A stretch of 64,000 nt of DNA from Flavobacterium sp. Leaf82. Lineage in GTDB: Bacteria; Bacteroidota; Bacteroidia; Flavobacteriales; Flavobacteriaceae. The position numbers and the translations under genes were made by a program. Shown here piece by piece: positions 52,482 to 61,338 of the stretch; positions within the stretch are counted from its first letter, which is position 1, and each line of letters opens with the position of its first letter. Where the stretch lies: assembly GCF_001422725.1 (NCBI RefSeq), contig NZ_LMMA01000001.1, positions 62,001 to 126,000 on the forward strand, written 5' to 3'. Under the pieces are notes generated by a model. That model was not told the DNA's origin. It did no database searches and saw only the letters and a program-made list of their open reading frames with translations.

Positions 52482-52940
52482 ATGAAACATCTATTTAAAG
52501 CAGCAATAAACTGGACTTCAAAACAAAATCAAGTAGATTCTACAAAGAGATTTTACAGCAAAAGCCATCAAATAAAAATAGAAGGAAAACCGGCTTTAGA
52601 AGTTTCGGCAGCGAAGGCTTTTAAAGGCGATCCGGAATTATACAATCCCGAAGATTTGCTTTTAAGCAGTTTGGTTTCGTGCCATATGATGTCGTATTTA
52701 TACGTTTGCGCTCAAAACGGAATAGAGGTTCTGGAATATTCAGATAATGCCGAAGCAACGCTGGAAGTTTCTCCAGACGGAAGTGGACGTTTTGTTGCAG
52801 CAACATTAAATCCTAAAGTAAAAATTTCAAATCCAGACCAGATTCAATTGGCTTTAGATTTACATCAAAAAGCAAATGAGTTGTGTTTTATCGCCAATTC
52901 CTGCAACTTTCCTGTTTTGCATCATGCAAGTATAGAATAA
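52482..52940 (+). CDS. OsmC/Ohr family protein
   Basis: 152 residues. Two redox cysteines typical of OsmC/Ohr: SSLVSCHMMSYLYVC (first) and ELCFIANSC (second), with the NPEDLLLSSL segment. Predicted thiol peroxidase that reduces organic hydroperoxides. It is convergent with the TPR gene (3-nt gap), and not linked in function to the arabinose genes. Confidence 0.9.
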   Translation: MKHLFKAAINWTSKQNQVDSTKRFYSKSHQIKIEGKPALEVSAAKAFKGDPELYNPEDLLLSSLVSCHMMSYLYVCAQNGIEVLEYSDNAEATLEVSPDGSGRFVAATLNPKVKISNPDQIQLALDLHQKANELCFIANSCNFPVLHHASIE

Positions 52941-52943
52941 GTT

Positions 52944-53627
52944 TTAGTTTCTGGCGATTTTATTGTGTTTTGCTACCGTATTGCCTACGTTTTTACTTTC
53001 AAACAAAAGCATTGCTTCTTCTGCTTTGCCGGATTGGTTAATGCCTTTTAAGGATTGGGCATAACGGTAATAATACATGGCATCCAGATTTGTGGTTATC
53101 GTAAAAAGCTGTTCGTAGTATTTTGCTGCCGTTTCGAGATCACCGTCAAAATAGGCTCTGTCTGCTACTTTTGTGAGCATTTCTTCAGATTTATATCCTT
53201 TGTCTAGAACTTTTGCATACGTGTCGACCACATTTATATTTAAGTATTTTGGGGTTTCGGCTGGGGCGATTACTTCGACTTTGATAGGTTTTATTTTTAT
53301 GGAACTGCTATCAGCAAATGATTTTGATTGTAAGGCAATATCGACCGTTTTTACTTTTGGTTTTCGATATATTGGCGTTACAACTCTGGTATTGTTTGGA
53401 CCCAAATCATTTGTATAAACCATGTTTAGTTTAGAAACTTCGTATTTGGTAACTCTTTTTCCAAAAGTCATATTAATGGTTTCTTCGACATAATAGCCAA
53501 CGATTACAAGACCATCTTTGGGTGTATTTTCTGCTCCCGAAATAGAAACACGATTGTTATCCTGACCAAAACACGCAGCAGAAAAAACAAACCCAATTGC
53601 GATAAAAAGTATTTTATAGGTTTTCAT
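52944..53627 (-). CDS. Secreted protein with C-terminal TPR-like repeats
   Basis: 227 residues. Signal peptide IGFVFSAACFGQDNN. A middle beta-rich part (VIVGYYVEETINMTFGKRV) and, from about residue 145, helical TPR-like repeats (ADRAYFDGDLETAAKYYEQLF, YRYAQSLKGINQSGKAEEAM). It resembles the N-terminal part of OmpA/Pal-type proteins with TPRs found in Bacteroidota, without the OmpA domain. No specific function is assigned. Confidence 0.78.
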   Translation of the reverse strand: MKTYKILFIAIGFVFSAACFGQDNNRVSISGAENTPKDGLVIVGYYVEETINMTFGKRVTKYEVSKLNMVYTNDLGPNNTRVVTPIYRKPKVKTVDIALQSKSFADSSSIKIKPIKVEVIAPAETPKYLNINVVDTYAKVLDKGYKSEEMLTKVADRAYFDGDLETAAKYYEQLFTITTNLDAMYYYRYAQSLKGINQSGKAEEAMLLFESKNVGNTVAKHNKIARN

Positions 53628-53899
53628 GATAACTGATAATTTGCCGTGAACTAAAAAACTATAATTAAAGATACTTCTTACTGTGTTTTTTGTTTTATAA
53701 TGTCTGCAAATAACCTTAAAACTCGTTAAAGTGTAGTTTTCATGAAGTCAATGAGTTATGAATTGTTTTAATAATAGGTTTTGATTGTTTCGTGTACGAA
53801 AAATGGTATTTTTGTTTAATGGCTTAAAATAACGAATAGATGAACATTTATCAATCGTTTTTATCAGTATCATAAACGACTGAGCTTGTTTTTTACCTA

Positions 53900-53929
53900 T
53901 TGCTGTTATACACTTAATTATTATCTTTG
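53900..53929 (+). promoter_or_regulatory. Promoter giving a leaderless XRE mRNA
   Basis: TTG (53900-53902), 19-nt spacer, TATCTTTG (53922-53929): an exact Flavobacterium promoter. The ATG is at 53934, so transcription should start at or next to the start codon. The remainder of the 306-nt gap 53628-53933 is AT-rich with no other feature. Confidence 0.75.
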
Positions 53930-53933
53930 AACT

Positions 53934-54320
53934 ATGAGCACACTAACAAAAAATCATATAGGCCGAAAAATCAGCCGTATTCGTGAACTTCGTGATATGA
54001 AGCAAGAAGCTTTGGCACAAGCTTTAGGACTAAGTCAACAAACGGTTTCGGCTATTGAAAATAGTGAAACTATAGATGAAGAAAAACTTCAGGCAATTGC
54101 TGAAGTTTTAGGCGTATCTGTCGAAGGAATTAAAAATTTCTCTGAAGAAGCGGTTTTAAATATTATCGGAAATACATTAAATGAAGGAAGTGTCATTAAT
54201 GGAAATGCATATAATTGTAATTTTAATCCTCTTGATAAAGTTATAGAACTTTATGAGCGCTTGGTTTTGGCTGAGAAAGAGAAAGTCGAATATTTAGAGA
54301 AGTTATTGGGAGGGAAGTAA
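53934..54320 (+). CDS. XRE-family HTH regulator with C-terminal coiled coil
   Basis: 128 residues. Cro/C1 HTH at ~10-65: KISRIRELRDMKQEALAQALGL, SQQTVSAIENSE and EKLQAIAEVLGVSVEGIKNF. The C-terminal ~35 residues (DKVIELYERLVLAEKEKVEYLEKLL) form a predicted coiled coil for dimerisation. It stands alone with its own promoter and terminator. Common in Flavobacteria; target unknown. Confidence 0.9.
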   Translation: MSTLTKNHIGRKISRIRELRDMKQEALAQALGLSQQTVSAIENSETIDEEKLQAIAEVLGVSVEGIKNFSEEAVLNIIGNTLNEGSVINGNAYNCNFNPLDKVIELYERLVLAEKEKVEYLEKLLGGK

Positions 54321-54353
54321 GATTCTTTTTTGAGAAAATATATCGTTTATAGA

Positions 54354-54384
54354 AAAGAGAGATCTCGTTTGAGATCTCTTTTTT
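54354..54384 (+). terminator. Intrinsic terminator of the XRE gene
   Basis: Stem AGAGAGATCTC (to 54366) with GAGATCTCTTTT (54371-54382), loop GTTT, then T-run. The rest of the 305-nt gap 54321-54625 is AT-rich; no clear promoter for the next gene could be fixed. Confidence 0.87.
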
Positions 54385-54625
54385 TGTTTAAGAAAAGATT
54401 ATGGTCATTTAAGGTTTAAAATTAGATTAAATAGATCCATTTTTTTATAATCACTACTATGAAGAATATTTAATAAAAAAAACAGGTAGATACCTATTAC
54501 TTTTAATTAGTAAATAGTTTTATATCTTAATGTTTTTTATAAATTCGTCATACAATTCAAACAAATATTAACTACCGGAAACTCTACTTAACTAATTTAT
54601 TAGTTTTTAGAATAAAAAAACTTAA

Positions 54626-57600
54626 ATGAAAAAAACACTACTCTTAACATTCTTTCTTTTTATAACCTTTACAAAAGCTCAGACGTTAGACCCTACTTTT
54701 GATGCAACTGTAATCGAAATTAATCTTACTGGGCAAGGCTTTGGTCCTAAAAATTTAACTAAAACAAAAACGAAAATCTTCTTTTCGGCTGAAACTAAAT
54801 CTCAAGGAAGAGAACTATGGACATTTAATCCTGTTACAAATATTACGGAGCTGGTTAAAGATATTTATCCGGGAGAATATAGCGGTATAGAAAACTCTGT
54901 TTTTTTTGTAATAGATGAAATTTTATATTTCTCTGCAAACGATGGGATAAACGGACAGGAGTTATGGAGAAGTGATGGCACAATTGATGGAACTTATATA
55001 ATAAAAGACATAAACGCTACCGGAAGCAGCTCAATAACTAATCTTATTGGATATAAAAACAATATTATATTTAGTGCAAATGATAATATTAATGGACAAG
55101 AACTATGGATCAGTGATGGAACGACTTCTGGAACAAAACTCCTAAAAGATATCAAAAACGGAATTACAGGAAGTGAAATTTCAGACATTTTTCTTTTTAA
55201 TGATGCTTTATTTTTTTTAGCTAACGATGGAATAAACGGAAATGAATTATGGAAAAGTGATGGGACAACAGAAGGCACAACTTTGCTAAAAGATATATAT
55301 CCAGGATTAGCCACCAGTATTATGCCTACGGGAAAATTTATCATTTTTAAAAATAATTTTTATTTTTTTGCAAATGATGGTGTAAAAGGAAACGAATTAT
55401 GGAGAAGTGACGGAACAACAAATGGCACACAATTTTTTAAAGAACTATATCCAGGATATAATGCTAATTTTAATAAAATAAATGGTTCTGCAACAGATTC
55501 CTATTTTGTTTTTGCTGCTCCTACTCCATCTATTGGAACAGAATTATGGAAAAGTGATGGAACAGCTGCCGGAACCTTTCTCTTAAAAGATATTAATCCT
55601 ATACCGTTAAACAGCTCTTTATTTAACGCTGAATTTATAACGTTTAACAATAAAGTTTTCTTTACGGCTAATGATGGGACTTTAGGAACAGAGTTATGGT
55701 CGACAGACGGTACAGAAAGTGGAACGCAAATAGTTAAGGATATTTGGCCAGGTTTACAGAGCAGTTATATTTATAAACTCACTTCGACTGCTAATTTCTT
55801 TATTTTCTCAGCATCAGAAAACAATTATGATTCCAGTACTTTATGGAAAAGTGACGGAACAACTTTAGGGACTAACATTTTAAAGAATATTGAAGTAAGA
55901 TCTACTTCAAGTTATGAATTGAATTTTGTGGAATTAAATAATAATATTTATTTTCAAGCGGGAAACAATACCATAAATGGCGTTGAATTGTGGAAAACTG
56001 ATGGTACAACAATTAACACTGTACTAGTTAAAGACATTGATCACAGTGGTTCTTCTAATCCTAAAAAATTTATCAATTTTGATGGTAAACTAATTTTTAC
56101 AGCCAATAATGGTATTATTCAGGAAGAGGCATTTATAACCGACGGTACAATTGAAGGCACCAAAATGCTTAAAAACAGTCAGGTTACCAATAATTTTATA
56201 TCTAATGACTATAAATTTATTTTTACTGCTTCAGGGAAAAACGTTTTTTTTAGAACAACAGATGGTTCTAATGGTTTTGAATTATACAAAACAGATGGTT
56301 CAGAAAACGGAACTCAATTAGTAAAAGAAATTGCTCCCGGAAGTGCTAGTGGGTTAAGTGATTATCAATTATTTACAGAATGTAATAATATCTTTTATTT
56401 TAAAGCTGATGATAAAATTCATGGCGAAGAGCTATGGCGAAGTGATGGAACTGATACTGGAACTTACATGCTTAAAGACATTAATCCCGGATCAGGAAGT
56501 GGTATATATGGTTCGAACATACCCTATTTTAATTCTAATATTGTAACAAACGATAAATATTTTGCAGTAATAAATAACATTTTATACTTTTCAGCTTTTG
56601 ATGGTAATGAATACTCTATTTGGAAAACGGATGGAACTTCAGAAGGAACAATTAAAATTATTAGTCCTCAATCAAATGGTGATTTAATTAATCCACCAAC
56701 AATAATAACTTCACTAAACGGAAAATTTTTCTTTAAAACTTGTACAGGTAATCCTAATTACGGATCTGGATATGATAGTTTGTGGTCAACAGATGGTACA
56801 CAAAACGGTACAAAATTATTAGGTAAATGGATGCCTGTATACAATCAATTCGTGCAAGGTGTTGTATACAATAATGAATTTTACTGTACTTTAGAAACAG
56901 ATCAAGGACAAGCAATACTAAAATCTGATGGTACAACTTCGGGTACAATAATCTTAAAAAACAATTTACCGAGAGGTAATTATTTTAAATCTCTAAAATC
57001 TTGTGGGAAATATTTATATTTCACCACGAGTAGTGATCTTTATTCGACTGAAAGGGAAATTTGGAGGACTGATGGAACCGCTAACAATACCGTTTCACTT
57101 GAAAAAATAGCACCACTAGCCTCTGAATCCATAACTAATTGCACTTGCGTGCAAAATAATTTACTGTATCTCAAAAATGTTATGTCAAGCAAAAAAATTC
57201 ATTATTTCAATGACGGAACAACGACACCTAACTATTTTGAAGTTAACATAAGTAATTCTGAAAATTTTAAAGTAAATGAAGGAATTGTGAGTTTAGCAAA
57301 TTATGGTAATAATTTAATTTTAACAGCTTATACAAAAGACGGCGGAACAGAACTTTATTCTTTAAAAACGGATGGGTCTCTTGGACTGAATAATCCTGAA
57401 AAAGACAATTCAAATTTAGAAAGGTTAAGTCATATTAAACTTTTTCCAAATCCAGCCTCCTTAAATGAAAGAATCTATATTTCTACTGATGACGATACTG
57501 AGATAAAAAGTATTGAAATCTATAATGTTTTAGGTGCAAAAATTCAAAGCGGAGGTTTTAATGTTTCTGAAAATACTAATTTGGATTTAAAAATACTTAG

Positions 57601-57670
57601 CAAAGGAATTTACTTTATTAGAATAAAAACTCAAAATTATACAGAAACTAAAAAACTGATTATAAATTAG
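54626..57670 (+). CDS. ELWxxDGT-repeat protein with type IX secretion C-terminal domain
   Basis: 1014 residues. Signal peptide TLLLTFFLFITFTKAQ, then about fifteen repeats of ~45-60 residues, each with a version of ELWxSDGT plus GTxLLKDI (some degenerate: SIWKTDGT, AILKSDGT, EAFITDGT). This pattern is a predicted beta-propeller-like surface fold. The last ~80 residues (IKLFPNPASLNERIYIS, EIYNVLGAKI, GIYFIRIKT) are a type A T9SS sorting domain, so it is exported and probably anchored to the cell surface. Ligand unknown; adhesion or glycan binding is a guess. Confidence 0.9.
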   Translation: MKKTLLLTFFLFITFTKAQTLDPTFDATVIEINLTGQGFGPKNLTKTKTKIFFSAETKSQGRELWTFNPVTNITELVKDIYPGEYSGIENSVFFVIDEILYFSANDGINGQELWRSDGTIDGTYIIKDINATGSSSITNLIGYKNNIIFSANDNINGQELWISDGTTSGTKLLKDIKNGITGSEISDIFLFNDALFFLANDGINGNELWKSDGTTEGTTLLKDIYPGLATSIMPTGKFIIFKNNFYFFANDGVKGNELWRSDGTTNGTQFFKELYPGYNANFNKINGSATDSYFVFAAPTPSIGTELWKSDGTAAGTFLLKDINPIPLNSSLFNAEFITFNNKVFFTANDGTLGTELWSTDGTESGTQIVKDIWPGLQSSYIYKLTSTANFFIFSASENNYDSSTLWKSDGTTLGTNILKNIEVRSTSSYELNFVELNNNIYFQAGNNTINGVELWKTDGTTINTVLVKDIDHSGSSNPKKFINFDGKLIFTANNGIIQEEAFITDGTIEGTKMLKNSQVTNNFISNDYKFIFTASGKNVFFRTTDGSNGFELYKTDGSENGTQLVKEIAPGSASGLSDYQLFTECNNIFYFKADDKIHGEELWRSDGTDTGTYMLKDINPGSGSGIYGSNIPYFNSNIVTNDKYFAVINNILYFSAFDGNEYSIWKTDGTSEGTIKIISPQSNGDLINPPTIITSLNGKFFFKTCTGNPNYGSGYDSLWSTDGTQNGTKLLGKWMPVYNQFVQGVVYNNEFYCTLETDQGQAILKSDGTTSGTIILKNNLPRGNYFKSLKSCGKYLYFTTSSDLYSTEREIWRTDGTANNTVSLEKIAPLASESITNCTCVQNNLLYLKNVMSSKKIHYFNDGTTTPNYFEVNISNSENFKVNEGIVSLANYGNNLILTAYTKDGGTELYSLKTDGSLGLNNPEKDNSNLERLSHIKLFPNPASLNERIYISTDDDTEIKSIEIYNVLGAKIQSGGFNVSENTNLDLKILSKGIYFIRIKTQNYTETKKLIIN

Positions 57671-57690
57671 TAATCAAATTTAGTCTATTA

Positions 57691-57725
57691 AAAAAAGCGC
57701 CGCAATTCTAATTGCAGCGCTTTTT
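57691..57725. terminator. Bidirectional terminator, duplicated copy
   Basis: Stem AAAAAAGCGCCGCAATT with AATTGCAGCGCTTTTT, A-run before and T-run after. It lies 20 nt after the ELWxxDGT gene. It is part of the duplicated 227-bp block and matches the terminator at 57974-58008 except for the loop base. Confidence 0.87.
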
Positions 57726-57749
57726 CAATTTTATAAAAACCTAAGATAA

Positions 57750-57917
57750 TTAAACTCCTAATTTCTTAGCAATTTCAGTAGGAATTCTGCCTTTGTTTAC
57801 TAGTAAAGCAGTTGTTTTATATTTCACGAAGTTTTTAGTTACAAACAAATAACCTTTGTAATCGTTTGTTGCTCCCCAAGAATTTTTTACGATGTAATAT
57901 TCTTTTCCGGTTTGATC
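57750..57917 (-). pseudogene. 3' remnant of a second C1 peptidase gene
   Basis: Encodes an uninterrupted 55-residue tail ending in IPTEIAKKLGV with the NSWGA motif, the same as the end of the intact peptidase (58033-59229) apart from one Gly-to-Arg change. The repeated block runs 57691-57917 and 57974-58200 (227 bp, offset 283, six differences counted by eye) and includes the terminator. Homology stops abruptly at 57917. Of four coding differences three are silent. Confidence 0.85.
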
Positions 57918-57973
57918 ATCTTCCCGACTTCAGGAAACTGATAATCCATATGATTTAATATTGAATTAAAACA

Positions 57974-58008
57974 AAAAAAGCGCCGCAATTCTCATTGCAG
58001 CGCTTTTT
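57974..58008 (-). terminator. Intrinsic terminator of the C1 peptidase gene
   Basis: Same hairpin as at 57691-57725 (GCGCCGCAATT/AATTGCAGCGC stem), 25 nt after the peptidase stop; read on the minus strand it ends in a U-run. Confidence 0.87.
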
Positions 58009-58032
58009 CAATTTTATAAAAACCTAAGGTAA

Positions 58033-59229
58033 TTAAACCCCTAATTTCTTAGCAATTTCAGTAGGAATTCCGCCTTTGTTTACTAGTAAAGCAGTTGTTT
58101 TATATTTCACGAAGTTTTTAGTTACAAACAAATAACCTTTGTAGTCGTTTGTTGCTCCCCAGGAATTTTTTACGATGTAATATTCTTTTCCGGTTTGATC
58201 TTTTGCAAGACCTATAATGTGCATTCCGTGATCGTCTGTTGTGGTGTAATTGTCAAAAGCAGTCTGGCGCATTTCTGGCGTAATTTCCGGTTCCGCTTTT
58301 GGTCCGTTAAACATGTCTGCTTTTTCTTCGGCACTCATATCATCGAATTTTTTTGTTGGTACATATGCAACACCGTTTTTCCAGCTAAAGCTTTTCTCGC
58401 TTACATCTGTCGCCCATGCTACTGTGTATCCTTTTTTCAACGCATTGTCGATAACATCTGTCATGTCATTTACTTTCACGTTATAAACCTGATCAAATGA
58501 CCAGTTGTCCGGAACCATCATTGTCGTTTTTTGGTAATACGGAGAAGTTGTAAACGATGAAATTTCGACATATTCATCAGGATTAATCCCTACAACCTCT
58601 TTAGCAAAAGATTGTGGCGTGTAGCTTTTTCCTTTGTAAGTAAAGTTTTCCGGCACCGTTCCTAAATACGAATCGATTACTGCAGCGTATGCTTTTTGCC
58701 AGTTTGGCGTTAATTCTCCGTTTGGGTTTTTAACCACAGCTGCAAGAACACCTTCGATAAGGGCAGCCATTTCTCCAAATTTATTTTTGTCAGTTCCGTA
58801 GTTCAATCCTGTGTAAACTTCTCTTGGTACGGTTCCGTATTTTTTGTACATATTTATTACATCGTGCAATGCACCACCGTCGCCAAGTGTAACTGCGCCG
58901 TGCATACGAACATAATTAATTCCTTTTTCTACGTATACATTTCTTGCAGAGAAAATTTGAGACAATTCTACAGGTTGTTTTCCTAAACGAATCATTTCTG
59001 ACTCTAAGAAAGAGTTTGTAGAATAACTCCAGCATGTTCCTGAAGATCCTTGCAGTTTTACAGAGGTTGTTCCTAAATTGATAACCTCGGTAAATTTAAA
59101 GTTCTCCTTACTTTTTTCGCTTGCATTCAGTTTTAGTGAATTCACTAAAATGTCTTGTGCAAAACAGCTTGTTGCCCCAACGAAAAATACCGAAGCCGCA
59201 AGCACTGATTTGAATGAAAATGTATTCAT
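58033..59229 (-). CDS. C1 family cysteine peptidase (bleomycin hydrolase/PepC-like), secreted
   Basis: 398 residues. Signal peptide with FVGATSCFAQDIL. Papain-type catalytic set: Cys in GSSGTCWSYSTNSF, His in DDHGMHIIGLA and Asn in VKNSWGATND. The spacing and MRLGKQPVELSQIF resemble the aminopeptidase C/bleomycin hydrolase branch. With a signal peptide it would act in the periplasm or outside, unlike PepC. A 3' relic of a second copy lies directly downstream. Confidence 0.9.
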   Translation of the reverse strand: MNTFSFKSVLAASVFFVGATSCFAQDILVNSLKLNASEKSKENFKFTEVINLGTTSVKLQGSSGTCWSYSTNSFLESEMIRLGKQPVELSQIFSARNVYVEKGINYVRMHGAVTLGDGGALHDVINMYKKYGTVPREVYTGLNYGTDKNKFGEMAALIEGVLAAVVKNPNGELTPNWQKAYAAVIDSYLGTVPENFTYKGKSYTPQSFAKEVVGINPDEYVEISSFTTSPYYQKTTMMVPDNWSFDQVYNVKVNDMTDVIDNALKKGYTVAWATDVSEKSFSWKNGVAYVPTKKFDDMSAEEKADMFNGPKAEPEITPEMRQTAFDNYTTTDDHGMHIIGLAKDQTGKEYYIVKNSWGATNDYKGYLFVTKNFVKYKTTALLVNKGGIPTEIAKKLGV

Positions 59230-59404
59230 AATTTATATTTAATGATTTGATAAATTAGTAGTTGTAATTTATTTATTGTTACAAAACAATTAAATTTTAT
59301 ATAAAAAAGCTAACCTTTAAGCGTTAATATTTACAAAATGTTTTTATTAAGCTATAATATCTTACAAAATATGTAAAATCGTTAACCATAAAATAATCAA
59401 AAAA

Positions 59405-59435
59405 CAAAGGTAATTTGTATGCTGGTTTGCAACAA
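59405..59435 (-). promoter_or_regulatory. C1 peptidase promoter
   Basis: Minus strand: TTG (59435-59433), 20-nt spacer, TACCTTTG (59412-59405), a full TAnnTTTG match. Predicted start near 59398 leaves a leader of about 170 nt before the gene. Rest of the 59230-59498 gap is AT-rich. Confidence 0.6.
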
Positions 59436-59498
59436 GGTTATTTTTTGCCAAATATGTAGTAATTTGGTTGCTGTAAACGCACTCAATAATCCTGGGAA

Positions 59499-60296
59499 AT
59501 GTTCGAACTTGAAAAAGAAAAATATTTGGGTAATACCAAAAATAGCTTCAACAACAAGCAAGGCATTGCAGTTGTCGAAACAGAGTATCAGCAAAAGGTT
59601 TACGAAGGCTGGCATTCGCATAATAATGCGCACATAACACTTTTCCTGAAAGGCGGAACAGCCGAAAAACGAAAAAACTCCAGTACCGTTGTTGGTCCGG
59701 GTTCGTTATTGTTTTACCACAGCGACGAATTACATCTAAATCAGGATACACTTTTTCCGTCTAAAAACATTAATATCGAAATTGAAGAAAATCTACTCAA
59801 AGAACTTCAAATTTCTGAAGCGATTATCGAAAAATCGATTCAGAATACTGCGTTGACCAAATTTTTGATTCTAAAGATTTTCAAGGAATCTATGGTTGCA
59901 GATCCTTTTTCTGGCGATACGATCAATATGTTATTTGCCCAGTTATCGAATGCGAATAACCATTTAGAAAAATTCGAAAAAAGTCCGTTTTGGGTCAAAA
60001 GCTTAAACGAATTATTAAATGATTGCTGGAACGAAAATCCCAACTTGCAGGATTTGGCTCAGGTTTTAAACCTGAATCCCATTACGATATCAAAACATTT
60101 TCCTAAATATTTTGGCTGCACGTTAGGAGAATATATGCGACGTATTAAAATAAACCGTTCGCTTTCGCTGATAGGATCTAACGAAAGTAATCTGACCGAA
60201 ATAAGTTTTCAATGTGGTTTTGCAGATCAGAGTCATTTTATAAGAACGTTTAAAAACCAAACAGGATTTTTACCCAAACAATTTCAAAAATTATAA
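59499..60296 (+). CDS. AraC-family transcriptional regulator
   Basis: 265 residues. N-terminal cupin-like sensor (WHSHNNAHITLFLKGG, GPGSLLFYHSDELH), C-terminal double HTH from ~165: DLAQVLNLNPITISKHFPKYF, TLGEYMRRIKINRSLSLI, then ISFQCGFADQSHFIRTFKNQTGFLP, the AraC signature. It lies 78 nt before the CPBP protease gene on the same strand, which may be its target or partner. The effector is not visible. Confidence 0.92.
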   Translation: MFELEKEKYLGNTKNSFNNKQGIAVVETEYQQKVYEGWHSHNNAHITLFLKGGTAEKRKNSSTVVGPGSLLFYHSDELHLNQDTLFPSKNINIEIEENLLKELQISEAIIEKSIQNTALTKFLILKIFKESMVADPFSGDTINMLFAQLSNANNHLEKFEKSPFWVKSLNELLNDCWNENPNLQDLAQVLNLNPITISKHFPKYFGCTLGEYMRRIKINRSLSLIGSNESNLTEISFQCGFADQSHFIRTFKNQTGFLPKQFQKL

Positions 60297-60374
60297 AGGA
60301 GGCAAATTTCATTCTATTTTTTGGTTTTGATGTCGCATACATTTGCTCCATCATAAATCATAAATCACAATCAA

Positions 60375-61235
60375 ATGGAAACGCTTACTTTAAAACAAAG
60401 AACTTTTAATTCTCCTGTAACCAAAATTATTCTTGCCCTGCTTACTTTTATGGCGGTGGTTATTATTGGTCAGCAAATTGCCGTAAAATTATTATCGTTA
60501 ACATCTCTTGATAAAGACTACCGAAATCTTTTGAAAGGACTTTTTGTTTCGGCATCATGTGTTTTTACTTATATTCTTTTCTTTAAAAAATATGACAAAA
60601 GAACCGTTACGGAATTTGCCTCAAAAGGACTTGCAAAAAATCTTATTATTGGTACTTCAATTGGTTTTATTCTGCAATCGCTGACTATTTTAGTAATTTA
60701 CCTTAACGGAAGTTACAGCGTTGTAAACATCAACCCAATTTCGTTTATCCTGATTCCGTTTGCTCTTATGTTTACAGTTGCCATTATCGAAGAAGTTTTG
60801 GTGCGCGGGATTATATTCAGGATTATGGAAGAAAAATTAGGAACCTATATTTCGTTGACCTTTTCATCTATATTGTTTGGTGCTTTGCATTTGGCAAACC
60901 CTAATGGTACTTTGATTTCAGGAATATGCATTACTACAGCGGGTTTTTTAATGGGCGCTGCTTTTATTTACAGCCGTAATTTATGGATGCCAATTGCTTT
61001 GCATTTTGCATGGAATTTTACACAATCAGGGATTTACGGCGCAATCACTTCCGGAAACGAAAAAACAAACAGCTTATTAGAGGCCAAAATACAAGGTCCG
61101 GAGTTTATTACCGGTGGCGCATTTGGTCCTGAAGGATCGATACAGGCCATTGTTTTTTGCGCTTTAGGAACCATTTTATTATTGGCTTTAAGCCAAAGAA
61201 ACAATAAAATAATAAAACCGTATTGGAAGAAATAA
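60375..61235 (+). CDS. CPBP-family intramembrane glutamic protease
   Basis: 286 residues with about eight TM helices. Conserved motifs of the CPBP (Abi/Rce1-like) family: EEVLVRGIIFR (EExxxR), FGALHL (FxxxH) and HFAWNF (HxxxN/F). Membrane protease or CAAX-like peptidase; roles in bacteriocin processing or envelope regulation are known for relatives. Preceded by an AraC regulator gene (78 nt). A 19-bp near-perfect inverted repeat follows at 61270-61318. Confidence 0.92.
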   Translation: METLTLKQRTFNSPVTKIILALLTFMAVVIIGQQIAVKLLSLTSLDKDYRNLLKGLFVSASCVFTYILFFKKYDKRTVTEFASKGLAKNLIIGTSIGFILQSLTILVIYLNGSYSVVNINPISFILIPFALMFTVAIIEEVLVRGIIFRIMEEKLGTYISLTFSSILFGALHLANPNGTLISGICITTAGFLMGAAFIYSRNLWMPIALHFAWNFTQSGIYGAITSGNEKTNSLLEAKIQGPEFITGGAFGPEGSIQAIVFCALGTILLLALSQRNNKIIKPYWKK

Positions 61236-61269
61236 TTAAAGAAGTCTATTAAAGGATGAAAAGTTTTTT

Positions 61270-61318
61270 GCCACGAATTTCACGAATTTCCACTAATTCA
61301 ATTCGTGAAATTTGTGGC
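61270..61318. repeat. GCCACGAATTTCACGAATT hairpin
   Basis: Arms 61270-61288 and 61300-61318 match over 19 bp with one mismatch. Located between convergent genes (CPBP and surface-antigen); can serve as a weak bidirectional terminator. Same word family as at 19256, 27962 and 52190. Confidence 0.78.
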
Positions 61319-61338
61319 TAATATTGATAACTTAAAAT

